A stretch of DNA of 64,000 bases. Source: Aquabacterium sp. NJ1. GTDB taxonomy: Bacteria > Pseudomonadota > Gammaproteobacteria > Burkholderiales > Burkholderiaceae_C. This document shows, piece after piece, positions 1 to 8,386 of the stretch. The stretch's first letter is position 1. Every line of letters starts with the position of its first letter. Where the stretch lies: contig NZ_JRKM01000001.1 of assembly GCF_000768065.1 (NCBI RefSeq), forward strand, positions 1,984,001 to 2,048,000, read 5' to 3'. Under the pieces are notes generated by a model, which had not been told where the DNA came from, made no database searches, and was given only the letters and a program-made list of their open reading frames with translations. The position numbers and the translations under genes were made by a program.

Positions 1-98
1 TCTACACCGACATCCAGTACACGCGCTTTGCGGGCGGACACTACAACCTGCTGTCAGATCGCGACAACGTGATGCTGGCCGCCGGCGCCAACTTCTGA
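1..98 (+). CDS. C-terminal end of an outer-membrane protein (DUF1302-like), partial
   Basis: Only the last 31 codons are in the window, in the frame ending with TGA at 96-98. The tail contains Tyr, Asn, LLSDRDNVML and finishes in Ala-Asn-Phe. A terminal aromatic residue preceded by alternating hydrophobic positions is typical of outer-membrane beta-barrels, and an NxLSDRD motif close to the end recalls DUF1302 proteins. The next gene, an MFS transporter, follows after 44 bp on the same strand, so the two may form one uptake unit. The family call rests on very little sequence. Confidence 0.4.
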   Translation, partial: YTDIQYTRFAGGHYNLLSDRDNVMLAAGANF

Positions 99-142
99 CC
101 GCGCCCGCCGCCCTCCCTTCGCCCAACCACAGGTACACCGCC

Positions 143-1483
143 ATGCACATGCCCAGCCATGACACGGACCCAGGCAGCGACGACTACCTCGTCAGCCGGC
201 CTCACGCCTGGTTCGCTTTCGCGATGACCTTCGCCCTCATGCTGTTCGACTACATCGACCGCCAGGTGATCGTCTCGCTGTTCCCCTACCTCAAGGCCGA
301 GTGGTTGCTGTCAGACAAGCAACTGGGTGGTCTGGTGTCCATCATCTCGGTGGTGGTGGCGGTGGGCAGCATCCCTGTGGCGCTGGTGGCCGACCGGCTC
401 AGCCGGGTCAAGAGCATCGTCGCCATGGCGCTGGTGTGGAGCGCGGCCACCACCTCGTGCATGTTTGCCGGCAGCTATGCGCAGCTGTTCACCGCCCGCG
501 CCGTGGTGGGCGCCGGTGAAACCGGCTACGGCTCGGTGGGCGCGGCGCTGATCGCCAGCATCTTCCCGCGCCGGCTGCGTTCAGCCTTGCTGGGCGCCTT
601 CTTCGCGGCGGCCTCGCTGGGTTCGGTGCTGGGGGTGGTGCTGGGCGGTGTGATCGCCGCGCGCTTTGGCTGGAAGGCGGCCTTTGGCGTGGTCGGCATC
701 CCCGGCCTGCTGCTGGCCCTGCTCTACCTGCTGGTGCGTGATTACAAAACGGTGGAGCTGACACCGAAGCTCAACCAGGCCACCCAATCGGCCAGCAAGC
801 TGGCGGCCCACATCACGGGCACGCTGCTGCGCACGCGCACCTTGCTGTGGGCCTGCCTGGGCGCCCCCATGCAGCTCATCGTGGTGGCGGCCATCTGGTC
901 CTGGTTGCCCAGCTTCCTCAACCGTTATCACGGCGAAGCGCCAGATGTGGCCGCCAAACACGCGGCGCTGGTGGTGCTGTGCGGTGCGGTCGGCAGCGTG
1001 TTCTGGGGTGCGGTGGTCGAGCGTGCCGCAGCCGGACGCCCCAAGGTGCGCCTGCAGATCATGGCCGCCTTGTGCGTGCTGACGCTGATCATCTTCGCCA
1101 CGGCTTTTGGCGCGCTTCCGCAGGGCACGCAGCAGTTCAAGCTGATCCTGCTTGGCGGCTTCGTGATGTCGTGCACCGTGGGCCCGGTCACCGCCGTGGT
1201 ATTCGATGTCGTGCACCCTGGCCTGCGCTCCACCGGCGGCGCCGTGTTGTCCCTGTTCCAGAACCTGCTGGGGCTGGCCGTGGGGCCCTTCATCGCCGGC
1301 GTGATGTCGGACTGGTGGGGCTTGAACACTGCACTCACCGTCATCCCCTGCTTCAGCGTGCTGGCCGCGGTGTGCTTCCTCATGGCCATGCGCAATTACG
1401 AGAGCGACATCAACGAGGTGGCCCACGTGAAGCTGCAAGCCGCACCGGCTGGCGCCCCCGCCCCCGAGCGCGTGCCGGCCTGA
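143..1483 (+). CDS. MFS transporter (12 TM, organic-anion type)
   Basis: A 446-residue protein with about twelve hydrophobic segments, the size and pattern of a major facilitator superfamily permease. TM1 carries FDYIDRQ (residues 35-41), and the loop between TM2 and TM3 carries the MFS signature as ADRLSRVKS (83-91). A long polar loop sits between the two six-helix halves near residues 205-225. It would move a small, probably anionic substrate across the inner membrane. ATG at 149 is an alternative start. It lies 48 bp before the quinone oxidoreductase gene, and the surrounding catabolic genes suggest uptake of a carbon source. The substrate cannot be read from sequence. Confidence 0.85.
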   Translation: MHMPSHDTDPGSDDYLVSRPHAWFAFAMTFALMLFDYIDRQVIVSLFPYLKAEWLLSDKQLGGLVSIISVVVAVGSIPVALVADRLSRVKSIVAMALVWSAATTSCMFAGSYAQLFTARAVVGAGETGYGSVGAALIASIFPRRLRSALLGAFFAAASLGSVLGVVLGGVIAARFGWKAAFGVVGIPGLLLALLYLLVRDYKTVELTPKLNQATQSASKLAAHITGTLLRTRTLLWACLGAPMQLIVVAAIWSWLPSFLNRYHGEAPDVAAKHAALVVLCGAVGSVFWGAVVERAAAGRPKVRLQIMAALCVLTLIIFATAFGALPQGTQQFKLILLGGFVMSCTVGPVTAVVFDVVHPGLRSTGGAVLSLFQNLLGLAVGPFIAGVMSDWWGLNTALTVIPCFSVLAAVCFLMAMRNYESDINEVAHVKLQAAPAGAPAPERVPA

Positions 1484-1531
1484 GCAGGCCCCCGCCCACC
1501 CCTCCTTCACATCCAAACCAGAGTACACATC

Positions 1532-2503
1532 ATGACCAAGGCCATTCGTTTCCATGAAACCGGCGGACCGGAAGTGCTGAAGCTGGAAACCGTCGACGTG
1601 GGAGAGCCCGGCCCAGGCCAGGTCCGCGTCCGGCACACCGGCATCGCGGTCAACTTCATCGACATCTACTTCCGCATCGGGCGCTACCCGGCACCCCTGC
1701 CCAGCGGCCTGGGCTCCGATGCCGTGGGCGTGGTCGAGGCCGTGGGCCCGGGCGTGACCTTCCTCGCAGAAGGCGACCGCGTGGGCTACATGCTGGGCCC
1801 GCTGGGCGCCTATTCGGAGGCCCGCGTCATGCCCGCCGAGGTGCTGATCAAGATCCCGGACGGCATTTCCGACAGCACGGCCTCGACCCTCATCATGAAG
1901 GGCCTGACGGCGCAATACCTGTTTCGCCAGGTCTACCCGCTCAAGGCCGGTGACACCATCCTGTACCACGCCGCAGCCGGTGGCGTGGGCCTGATCGCCT
2001 GCCAGTGGGCCAGAGCCCTGGGCGTGACGATGATCGGCACCGTGGGCTCGGACGAGAAGGCCGCGATCGCCAAGGCCCATGGCTGCGCGCACGTGATCAA
2101 CTACAACAAGGAAAGCTTCGTCGAGCGCGTCAAGGAGATCACCGACGGCAAGGGCGTGCCCGTGGTCTACGACTCGGTGGGCAAGGACACGCTCATGGGC
2201 TCGCTGGACTGCCTGCAAAAGCGCGGCACGCTGGTGAGCAACGGCACCAGTTCGGGCCCGGTCATCGTGGACACCACGCTGCTGGCCGTGAAGGGCTCGA
2301 TCTGGCTGACGCGCCCCGCCATGGTGGACTACGCCTTGCCCCGCCACAACATGCTGGCCATGGCCGACGAGCTGTTCGACCTGGTGCTGCGCGGCGAGAT
2401 CAAGAGCGAGCCCAGCCAGACCTTTGCGCTGGCCGATGCGGCGCAGGCCCACAGCGCGCTGGAGTCCCGCCAGACAACCGGCGCCACGGTGCTCATTCCC
2501 TGA
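1532..2503 (+). CDS. NADPH:quinone oxidoreductase, zinc-independent MDR family
   Basis: A 323-residue medium-chain dehydrogenase/reductase of the quinone oxidoreductase (QOR) type. The N-terminal GroES-like domain has the QOR segment NFIDIYFRIG (41-50), and the nucleotide-binding half has AAAGGVG (147-153), which binds NADPH. The cysteine and histidine ligands of zinc alcohol dehydrogenases are absent. Members reduce quinones or enones in the cytoplasm. A good start is supported by the MTKAIRFHETGGP opening that is normal for the family. The stop codon is 13 bp from the next ATG, so it is very probably co-transcribed with the DsbA/FrnE-type gene behind it. Confidence 0.88.
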   Translation: MTKAIRFHETGGPEVLKLETVDVGEPGPGQVRVRHTGIAVNFIDIYFRIGRYPAPLPSGLGSDAVGVVEAVGPGVTFLAEGDRVGYMLGPLGAYSEARVMPAEVLIKIPDGISDSTASTLIMKGLTAQYLFRQVYPLKAGDTILYHAAAGGVGLIACQWARALGVTMIGTVGSDEKAAIAKAHGCAHVINYNKESFVERVKEITDGKGVPVVYDSVGKDTLMGSLDCLQKRGTLVSNGTSSGPVIVDTTLLAVKGSIWLTRPAMVDYALPRHNMLAMADELFDLVLRGEIKSEPSQTFALADAAQAHSALESRQTTGATVLIP

Positions 2504-2516
2504 AAGCAGACACCGC

Positions 2517-3188
2517 ATGCGCACGCTCACCATCGACGCCAGCGTCGACCTGATCTGCCCCTGGTGCATGATCGGCAAGCAGCACCTGACGCAGGCCCTC
2601 GCCCAGCTGCGGCAAACCGATCCGGATGTGTCTGTGCGCGTGCGCTGGCATGGGCTGCAACTGCTGCCCGATCTGCCGCCAGAAGGCCAGCCCTTCATGG
2701 ACTTCTATGTGAACCGCCTGGGCAGCCCCGAGGCGGTGGCCCGCCGGCAGGCGCAGGTCCAAGCTGCCGGCGACGTGGTGGGGCAGGCATTCGCGTTCGA
2801 GCGCATCGCCACCATGCCCAACACCAGGCTGGCACACGAGATGGTGCGCAATGCCGCCACGGTCTATGGTGCCGACTGCGGCGATGCCTTGATCGACGCC
2901 TTGATGCAGGCTTATTTCATGCACGGGCAGGACATCGGGCAACGCAGCACGCTGGTGGCGCTGGCCCAAGGCATGGGCCTGGACATGCTGGTGGTGCCCG
3001 GCCACGCCAGCGCTGCTCGGGCCTCTCGGACCATGCCACCCAACGCACCGGGCCTGGTCTCACGCGGTGTGCCGCACTTCGTGTTCAACCAGCGTGCGGC
3101 CATTGAAGGCGCCTCGCACCACAGCGTCCTGCTGGAGGCCATGCATGCGGTGCTGCGACCGGCCTCGGCCACCGTGCACCAAGCTTGA
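2517..3188 (+). CDS. DsbA/FrnE-family thioredoxin-fold protein
   Basis: A 223-residue cytoplasmic thioredoxin-fold protein of the FrnE/2-hydroxychromene-carboxylate isomerase group. CPWC lies at residues 14-17 after a short first strand, and the cis-proline loop appears as RGVPHFVFN near the C-terminus. The open frame extends upstream into the preceding gene, but ATG 2517 gives the normal MRTLTIDASVDLICPWC opening and sits 13 bp after the upstream stop, so I chose it. No signal peptide is present. Members act as disulfide oxidoreductases or glutathione-linked isomerases. It converges on the AraC gene with 23 bp between stops. A paralogue lies at 25896-26564. Confidence 0.82.
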   Translation: MRTLTIDASVDLICPWCMIGKQHLTQALAQLRQTDPDVSVRVRWHGLQLLPDLPPEGQPFMDFYVNRLGSPEAVARRQAQVQAAGDVVGQAFAFERIATMPNTRLAHEMVRNAATVYGADCGDALIDALMQAYFMHGQDIGQRSTLVALAQGMGLDMLVVPGHASAARASRTMPPNAPGLVSRGVPHFVFNQRAAIEGASHHSVLLEAMHAVLRPASATVHQA

Positions 3189-3211
3189 CAACGGGTTGAT
3201 GGCTTGACGGC

Positions 3212-4282
3212 CTAACGGCCTTTCGGCGCCGTCTTGGCTCGCGGGCTAGCCTTGGCCTCGTGTGCCAGCTCCCGCGCCCGCTTGGGGTTGGAACCAAACT
3301 GCGCGCTGTACCAACGCGTGAACGCACTGGGTGCGGAAAAGCCCAACAAGGCCGCCACCTCGGTCAGGGGGCGCTCGCTGTTTTCCACATGCCGCGTGGC
3401 CAGCTCCACCCGCAGGTCATTGACCAGCGTGGAAAAGCTCACCCCCTGGTCGGCCAGGCGCCGCTGCACCGTGCGGCACACCAGCCCCAGATGCGCCGAC
3501 ACCTGCTCGATGCTGCAGCGCCCACTGGGCAGCAGCAACAAGACCGTGCGCCGCACCTCGTCCACCAGGGAGGGCTCCTGCACCACCACCGAGGTGTCCA
3601 GCAGCTGCTGCGCATACCGTGCCATGGCCGGGTCGGCCGACGGGTTCGCCGCGTCCAGCTCGGCCTTCGAGCACACGATGCCGTTGAAGTCGTGGTTGAA
3701 CTCCACACAGGGCCCGAACACACGCAGGTGCGTGCTGGTATCACGCGGGGCGGCATGCACGAAGCACACGCGGCGAGGCCGCCAATCGGCCCCCAGGAAC
3801 TGCCGCATCATGCGCAGGATCACGCCCACCGACAGCTCCACCGCCTGGCGCACAGGCTGGGCACTGCCCACGATCACCTCGTCACGGATCACCACCATGC
3901 CACCGGCCTCTTCAACGGTCAGCGACAAGGCGCCATTGAGCATGGCCAGGTAGCGCAGCAAGACCTCCATCGAATCACGCAAGGTGGGCTGATCACGGAT
4001 CAACAGGCCCACAGGACCCATATTGGACAGCCGGCGGCTTTCGGCCATGCGCAGGCCAAAGCTCTCGATACCCGACGCCTTGGCTGACTGCTCCAGCAAC
4101 TGCACCGCCCGATCAGCCGGTATCCGCAGATCGGGCTCATTGAGCACATTGGAGCTCAAACCCACGTCGGCGAGCATGCGATAGGGGTCCAGGCCGGCCG
4201 CACGTGCGACCTCGTTGTAGTTTGTCAGAGCCGCTGCGCGAACAAGAGGAACCATCGGGGAAATCGCGTAGTGAGATGTCAT
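3212..4282 (-). CDS. AraC-family transcriptional regulator
   Basis: A 356-residue regulator. The N-terminal half matches the arabinose-binding-like domain found in OruR/ArgR-type AraC proteins (PVGLLIRDQPTLRDSMEVL is characteristic). The C-terminal 100 residues hold two helix-turn-helices, the second with LTEVAALLGFSAPSAFTRWY. It is transcribed away from the TauD-type dioxygenase gene, with 101 bp between start codons, so it most likely controls that gene and the beta-keto-acid cleavage enzyme behind it in response to a substrate or intermediate. The inducer is unknown. Confidence 0.88.
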   Translation of the reverse strand: MTSHYAISPMVPLVRAAALTNYNEVARAAGLDPYRMLADVGLSSNVLNEPDLRIPADRAVQLLEQSAKASGIESFGLRMAESRRLSNMGPVGLLIRDQPTLRDSMEVLLRYLAMLNGALSLTVEEAGGMVVIRDEVIVGSAQPVRQAVELSVGVILRMMRQFLGADWRPRRVCFVHAAPRDTSTHLRVFGPCVEFNHDFNGIVCSKAELDAANPSADPAMARYAQQLLDTSVVVQEPSLVDEVRRTVLLLLPSGRCSIEQVSAHLGLVCRTVQRRLADQGVSFSTLVNDLRVELATRHVENSERPLTEVAALLGFSAPSAFTRWYSAQFGSNPKRARELAHEAKASPRAKTAPKGR

Positions 4283-4383
4283 CGAATGGTAAGTGCCGGT
4301 CCTCTGAAGTCAAGCGGGCAGAACCCGGCAAACCAATAATCCAAATCGTCAACACGGGCAATCCGACACAGGAGACACAGGCC

Positions 4384-5292
4384 ATGACACTTGGTTTCGA
4401 CAACGGCCCCGCCATCGTGCGCGCCGAGTTCCTGGGCTACACCATGGAGGTGGAGCCCCTGACCTGCAGCATCGGCGCCGAGCTGCGCAAGGTGAGCCTG
4501 GCCGCAGCCGCCGTGGACGATGACCTGCTGGCGCAGATCCGGGCCTTGTTGCTCAAGCACAAGGTCTTGTTCTTCCGCGATCAGGACATCACCCGTGCCG
4601 AGCACGTGGCTTTTGCCCGTCGTTTTGGCGAGCTGGAAGACCACCCCGTGGCCGGCAGCGACCCGGATCACCCCGGCCTGGTGCGCATCTACAAATCACC
4701 CGAGGCCAAGGTCGACCGCTATGAAAACGCCTGGCACACCGATGCCACCTGGCGCGACAAGCCGCCCTTTGGCTGCGTGCTGCGCTGCATCGAATGCCCG
4801 CCCGTGGGCGGCGACACCATGTGGGCCAACATGGCGCTGGCCTACGAGATGCTGCCCGATCATGTGAAGACCCAAATCGCCTCGCTGCGTGCGCGCCACA
4901 GCATCGAAGCCAGCTTCGGCGCGGCCATGCCCATCGAGAAGCGCCTGGCGCTCAAGGCCCAGTACCCCGACGCAGAACACCCGGTGGTGCGCACGCACCC
5001 GGAAACCGGCGAAAAAATCCTGTTCGTCAACGCCTTCACCACGCACTTCACCAACTTCCACACCAGCGAGAACGTGCGCTTCGGGCAGGACGCCAACCCC
5101 GGCGCCTCGCTGCTGCTGAACTACCTGGTGTCGCAGGTCTACATCCCCGAATACCAGGTGCGCTGGCGCTGGAAGCCCAACAGCGTCGCCATGTGGGACA
5201 ACCGATCCACCCAGCACTACGCGGTCATGGACTACCCGCCCTGCCACCGCAAGATGGAACGCGCCGGCATCGTTGGCGATATCCCCTTCTAA
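4384..5292 (+). CDS. TauD/TfdA-family Fe(II)/2-oxoglutarate dioxygenase
   Basis: A 302-residue member of the alpha-ketoglutarate-dependent taurine/2,4-D dioxygenase family. The facial triad is visible as WHTDATW (His-x-Asp) and a distal His in STQHYAV, and an Arg in the C-terminal HRKMERAGI would bind 2-oxoglutarate. The open frame runs upstream across the divergent araC start, but ATG 4384 is preceded by a GGAGA ribosome site and gives the normal family length. It would hydroxylate or cleave a small acid in the cytoplasm. The next gene starts 24 bp after its stop, so it forms an operon with the BKACE gene. Confidence 0.9.
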   Translation: MTLGFDNGPAIVRAEFLGYTMEVEPLTCSIGAELRKVSLAAAAVDDDLLAQIRALLLKHKVLFFRDQDITRAEHVAFARRFGELEDHPVAGSDPDHPGLVRIYKSPEAKVDRYENAWHTDATWRDKPPFGCVLRCIECPPVGGDTMWANMALAYEMLPDHVKTQIASLRARHSIEASFGAAMPIEKRLALKAQYPDAEHPVVRTHPETGEKILFVNAFTTHFTNFHTSENVRFGQDANPGASLLLNYLVSQVYIPEYQVRWRWKPNSVAMWDNRSTQHYAVMDYPPCHRKMERAGIVGDIPF

Positions 5293-5315
5293 CCCCCCGC
5301 TCACAAGGACCAGCC

Positions 5316-6377
5316 ATGAACTTCATCGACGGCGCTCTCTTCCCTGAAAACCAGGAAAAGCTTGTCATCACCTGCGCGCCCTACGGCCCCGAGTGGATGC
5401 CTTCGGATTTCCCGGAAGACATCCCCGTGAGCATGGACGAACACATCCAGAAGGCGGTGGATTGCTACAACGCCGGCGCCACCGTGCTGCACCTGCATGT
5501 GCGCGAAGAAGACGGCAAGGGCAGCAAGCGCCTGTCCAAGTTCAACGAGCTGCTGGCCGGCCTGCGCGAAGCCGTGCCCGACATGATCCTGCAGGTGGGC
5601 GGCTCGATCAGCTTCGCGCCGGAAGGCGACGGCGAGGTCGCCAAGTGGCTCAGCGACGACACGCGCCACATGCTGGCCGACCTCAGCCCCCGGCCCGACC
5701 AGGTGACGATTGCCATCAACACCAACCAGATGAACGTGGTGGAGCAGATGTGCGATGCGGACCTCAAAGGCACCTCGCTGAACGAGCCGGCCATGTACCG
5801 CGCCTACCGCGAGATGACCATCCCCGCTGGCCCGGAGTGGGTGGAAGAGCACATCAGCCGCCTGTCGAACGCAGGCATCCAGACCCACTTCCAGCTGGCC
5901 AACATCACGCAGCTCGAAACGGTGGAACGCATGATGCGCCGCGGCACCTGCAACGTGCCCCTGATCCTGACCTGGGTGGCCATTGGCGGCGGCTTCGACC
6001 AGCCCAACATCTACAACCTGGCCAACTTCGTGCGCGCCGTACCCGATGGCGCCGTGCTGACGCTGGAGACCTCCATGCTCAACGTGCTGCCCATCAACAT
6101 GATGGCCATCGCCATGGGCCTGCACGTGCGCTGCGGCATCGAAGACAACATCTGGACGCAAGACCGCAAAGCCAAGATGAGCTCGGTCAAGCAGATCGAA
6201 CAGCTGGTACGCATTTCGCGCGAGTTCGGCCGCGAGATCGCCAACGCCGATGAGGCCCGCCGCATTTACCGCATCGGCGAGTTCTACAACAGCGCCGACG
6301 AAACGCTGGCCAAGAACGGCTTTGCCCCCAACCGCAAGGCCGGCCAGCGAGGCTTCCTGCAGCACGCCCTGGCCTGA
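5316..6377 (+). CDS. Beta-keto acid cleavage enzyme (BKACE, DUF849 family)
   Basis: A 353-residue protein of the DUF849/BKACE family, zinc-dependent enzymes that condense a beta-keto acid with acetyl-CoA to give acetoacetate and a new acyl-CoA. VLHLHVRE (around residues 48-55) carries the HxH metal-binding pair, and later segments QVGGSISF, LETSML and HVRCGIEDN are conserved across the family. ATG 5316 follows CACAAGGACCAGCC, a good ribosome site, 24 bp after the dioxygenase stop. The length is slightly above the usual 270-310. With the dioxygenase and hydrolase it suggests degradation of a modified amino acid or carnitine-like compound; the actual substrate is unknown. Confidence 0.85.
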   Translation: MNFIDGALFPENQEKLVITCAPYGPEWMPSDFPEDIPVSMDEHIQKAVDCYNAGATVLHLHVREEDGKGSKRLSKFNELLAGLREAVPDMILQVGGSISFAPEGDGEVAKWLSDDTRHMLADLSPRPDQVTIAINTNQMNVVEQMCDADLKGTSLNEPAMYRAYREMTIPAGPEWVEEHISRLSNAGIQTHFQLANITQLETVERMMRRGTCNVPLILTWVAIGGGFDQPNIYNLANFVRAVPDGAVLTLETSMLNVLPINMMAIAMGLHVRCGIEDNIWTQDRKAKMSSVKQIEQLVRISREFGREIANADEARRIYRIGEFYNSADETLAKNGFAPNRKAGQRGFLQHALA

Positions 6378-6398
6378 AGCAAAGAGGGGCGCCGCGAC

Positions 6399-6977
6399 AT
6401 GAACGATGTGACCGTGCTGATCGTGCCGGGCTTGCGTGACCACGTGAGCACGCACTGGCAGACCCTGCTGGAAGACAAGCTGCGCCTGCAAGGCCACAAG
6501 GTGGCCAGCGTGCCGCCCATGGGCCGCGAGGATCTGGATTGCCAGCAGCGCGTCGACGCCATCGAGCGCGTGGCTCGGCGCATCGAAGGCCCGTTCGTGA
6601 TCGTGGCGCACAGCGGTGGCTGCATCATGGTGGCGCACTGGGCTCAACAAACCCGGTGCCAGGTGCTGGCCGCCTTGCTGGCCACGCCCCCGGACTTTGA
6701 TCGCCCCATGCCCGATGGCTACCCCAGCGTGGAAGCCCTGCGCGAGGGCGGGTGGCTGCCGGTGCCGCGCCTGCCATTGCCTTTCTCCAGCGTGGTGGTG
6801 GCCAGCCGCAACGACCCCCTGGCGGGTTTCCTGCGCGTTGAAGCCCTGGCGCTGGACTGGGGCAGCATCCTGATGGACCTGGGGAACGTGGGCCACCTCA
6901 ACCCGGCATCGGGTTATGGTGACTGGCCCATGGCGCAGTTTCTGATCGACGCCTTGTGCACGCGTTCGTCAGACTAG
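6399..6977 (+). CDS. RBBP9/YdeN-family alpha/beta hydrolase
   Basis: A 192-residue serine hydrolase. The nucleophile elbow is AHSGG with Ser72, the acid is in SRNDP (Asp139), and the histidine is in GNVGHLNPASGYGDW (His166), the standard RBBP9/YdeN triad. No signal peptide, so cytoplasmic. It starts 22 bp after the BKACE stop and is likely the last gene of that operon, where it could hydrolyse an ester or thioester intermediate. Its 3' end overlaps the convergent cheR gene by 9 bp. Confidence 0.85.
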   Translation: MNDVTVLIVPGLRDHVSTHWQTLLEDKLRLQGHKVASVPPMGREDLDCQQRVDAIERVARRIEGPFVIVAHSGGCIMVAHWAQQTRCQVLAALLATPPDFDRPMPDGYPSVEALREGGWLPVPRLPLPFSSVVVASRNDPLAGFLRVEALALDWGSILMDLGNVGHLNPASGYGDWPMAQFLIDALCTRSSD

Positions 6978-7775
6978 TGGCTTGCGATAGATGGACGGGC
7001 GCACCATCTCCAGCTCGGCGGTCACGCCATGCAGGCTCTCCGAATGGCTGATGAAGAAATAGCCGCCGGGCTTGAGCTGCTGAATCAGGCGTGCCATCAC
7101 GCCCTGCTTGGTCTCGACTGAAAAGTAGATCATCACATTGCGCAGGAAGATCACGTCGAACTGGCCCACATCGGGCAGGCGTTCATTGAGGTTGATCTGT
7201 GCCACGTTCACCCGCTCGCGCAAGGCCTTGCTGACCAGAAACCAGCCCTCCTGGCTGCCCACGCCCTTGAGGCAATGGCGGATCTTGTACGCCTTGGGGA
7301 TGTTGGCGGCGTCCTCGATGGGGTACAGCGCCTGGCGCGCCTGCTCCAGCACACGGGTGCTGATGTCGGAGGCCAGGATCTCGAAGCGCGTGTGGCCCAG
7401 TGCTTCGGCCAGGACCATGGCCAGGGTGTAGGGCTCCTCGCCGCTGGAGCTGGCCGCACTCCAGACACGCACCTTGCGCTCCTGACGCAGCGAAGGCAAC
7501 ACCGCCTGCGCCAGAAAATCAAAATGCTGGGGCTCGCGGAAGAAGTAAGTCTCGTTGGTGGTCAGCAGGTCCAGCGCGACCTGCCGCTCCCTCTGATCCT
7601 TGAGGACCAGCGCCAGGTAGTCGCCGTAAGAGCCCAGGCCATGCTGGCCCAGTCGCTTGGCCAGGCGCCCACTGATCAAGGGCTTCTTGGCCTCGCTCAT
7701 GTGGATGCCCGCCAGGTCAAAGACCAGGCGGCTGAAGCCCTTGTACTCTTGTTCGCTGAGCGTGGCGTAGCTCAT
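6969..7775 (-). CDS. cheR: Chemotaxis protein methyltransferase CheR
   Basis: A 268-residue SAM-dependent methyltransferase that methylates glutamates of chemoreceptors. The N-terminal helical domain ends in TTNETYFFREP (72-82) and the SAM-binding domain has WSAASSSGEEPYT (105-117), both family hallmarks. It is the last gene of the minus-strand chemotaxis operon, 27 bp after cheW. No cheB or cheD follows, because the next gene is convergent. Two upstream receptors end in a FxxF tail that could dock this enzyme. Confidence 0.95.
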   Translation of the reverse strand: MSYATLSEQEYKGFSRLVFDLAGIHMSEAKKPLISGRLAKRLGQHGLGSYGDYLALVLKDQRERQVALDLLTTNETYFFREPQHFDFLAQAVLPSLRQERKVRVWSAASSSGEEPYTLAMVLAEALGHTRFEILASDISTRVLEQARQALYPIEDAANIPKAYKIRHCLKGVGSQEGWFLVSKALRERVNVAQINLNERLPDVGQFDVIFLRNVMIYFSVETKQGVMARLIQQLKPGGYFFISHSESLHGVTAELEMVRPSIYRKPLV

Positions 7776-7802
7776 CTTGTCACTCCGGCTGGTCGCGCCG
7801 AC

Positions 7803-8381
7803 TCAATGCGGGTTGCTGGTCGCGGGCGCGTCACCAGCGGCCTGGCCATTGAGCGTGGCCAGCTCGTCCACCGACAGCACATTGCCCAGGTCCAGCAGAA
7901 TCACGAAGCCGTTGTTGACCTTGGCCATGCCATCGATGAAATCGGCGCGGATGCCGGTGCCAAAGCTCGGAGGCGGCTCGATGTGGGCGCTGTCGATCTG
8001 GCGCACGGCACTGACTGCGTCCACGATGATGCCCAGCACGAAGGTGTCCTGCTCGGCCTGCACTTCCAGGATCACGATGCAGGTGCGCCGCGAGGTCTCG
8101 GTGCGGGCCCGGCCAAAGCGGGCATTGAGGTCGATGACCGGCACCACGGCACCACGCAGGTTGATGACCCCGCGCATGAAGGCGGGCATCATCGGCACGC
8201 TGGTGATGCCGCCAAACTCGATGATCTCGCGCACCCGCAGGGTGGCCACGCCGAACAGTTCACCACCCAGGCTGAAGATCAGGTACTGGCTGACATGGCG
8301 GCCCATCTGGGCCTTGGCCTGGGGCGTTAGCGCCTCGCCTTCCCCACTCACTGCAGTATCACTCGAAGACAGTCCACTCAT
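7803..8381 (-). CDS. cheW: Chemotaxis coupling protein CheW (copy 1)
   Basis: A CheW-domain protein of about 192 residues that links receptors to CheA. Key stretches are QYLIFSLGGELFGVATLRVREIIE in the first sub-domain (given here only as positions 33-56) and LRGAVVPVIDLNARF in the second. ATG 8381 is favoured because GAGGA lies 9 nt upstream; a GTG three codons earlier would overlap the preceding receptor gene. It is strongly similar to copy 2 at 10173-10700, differing mainly by a longer N-terminus and a C-terminal tail, and both directly follow a receptor gene. Confidence 0.93.
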   Translation of the reverse strand: MSGLSSSDTAVSGEGEALTPQAKAQMGRHVSQYLIFSLGGELFGVATLRVREIIEFGGITSVPMMPAFMRGVINLRGAVVPVIDLNARFGRARTETSRRTCIVILEVQAEQDTFVLGIIVDAVSAVRQIDSAHIEPPPSFGTGIRADFIDGMAKVNNGFVILLDLGNVLSVDELATLNGQAAGDAPATSNPH

Positions 8382-8386
8382 GGCAC

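Noticed and set aside
581..2698. 705-codon open frame on the minus strand
   Set aside because: Antisense to the MFS and oxidoreductase genes; His/Gly/Arg-rich translation without domains, a product of high third-position GC.
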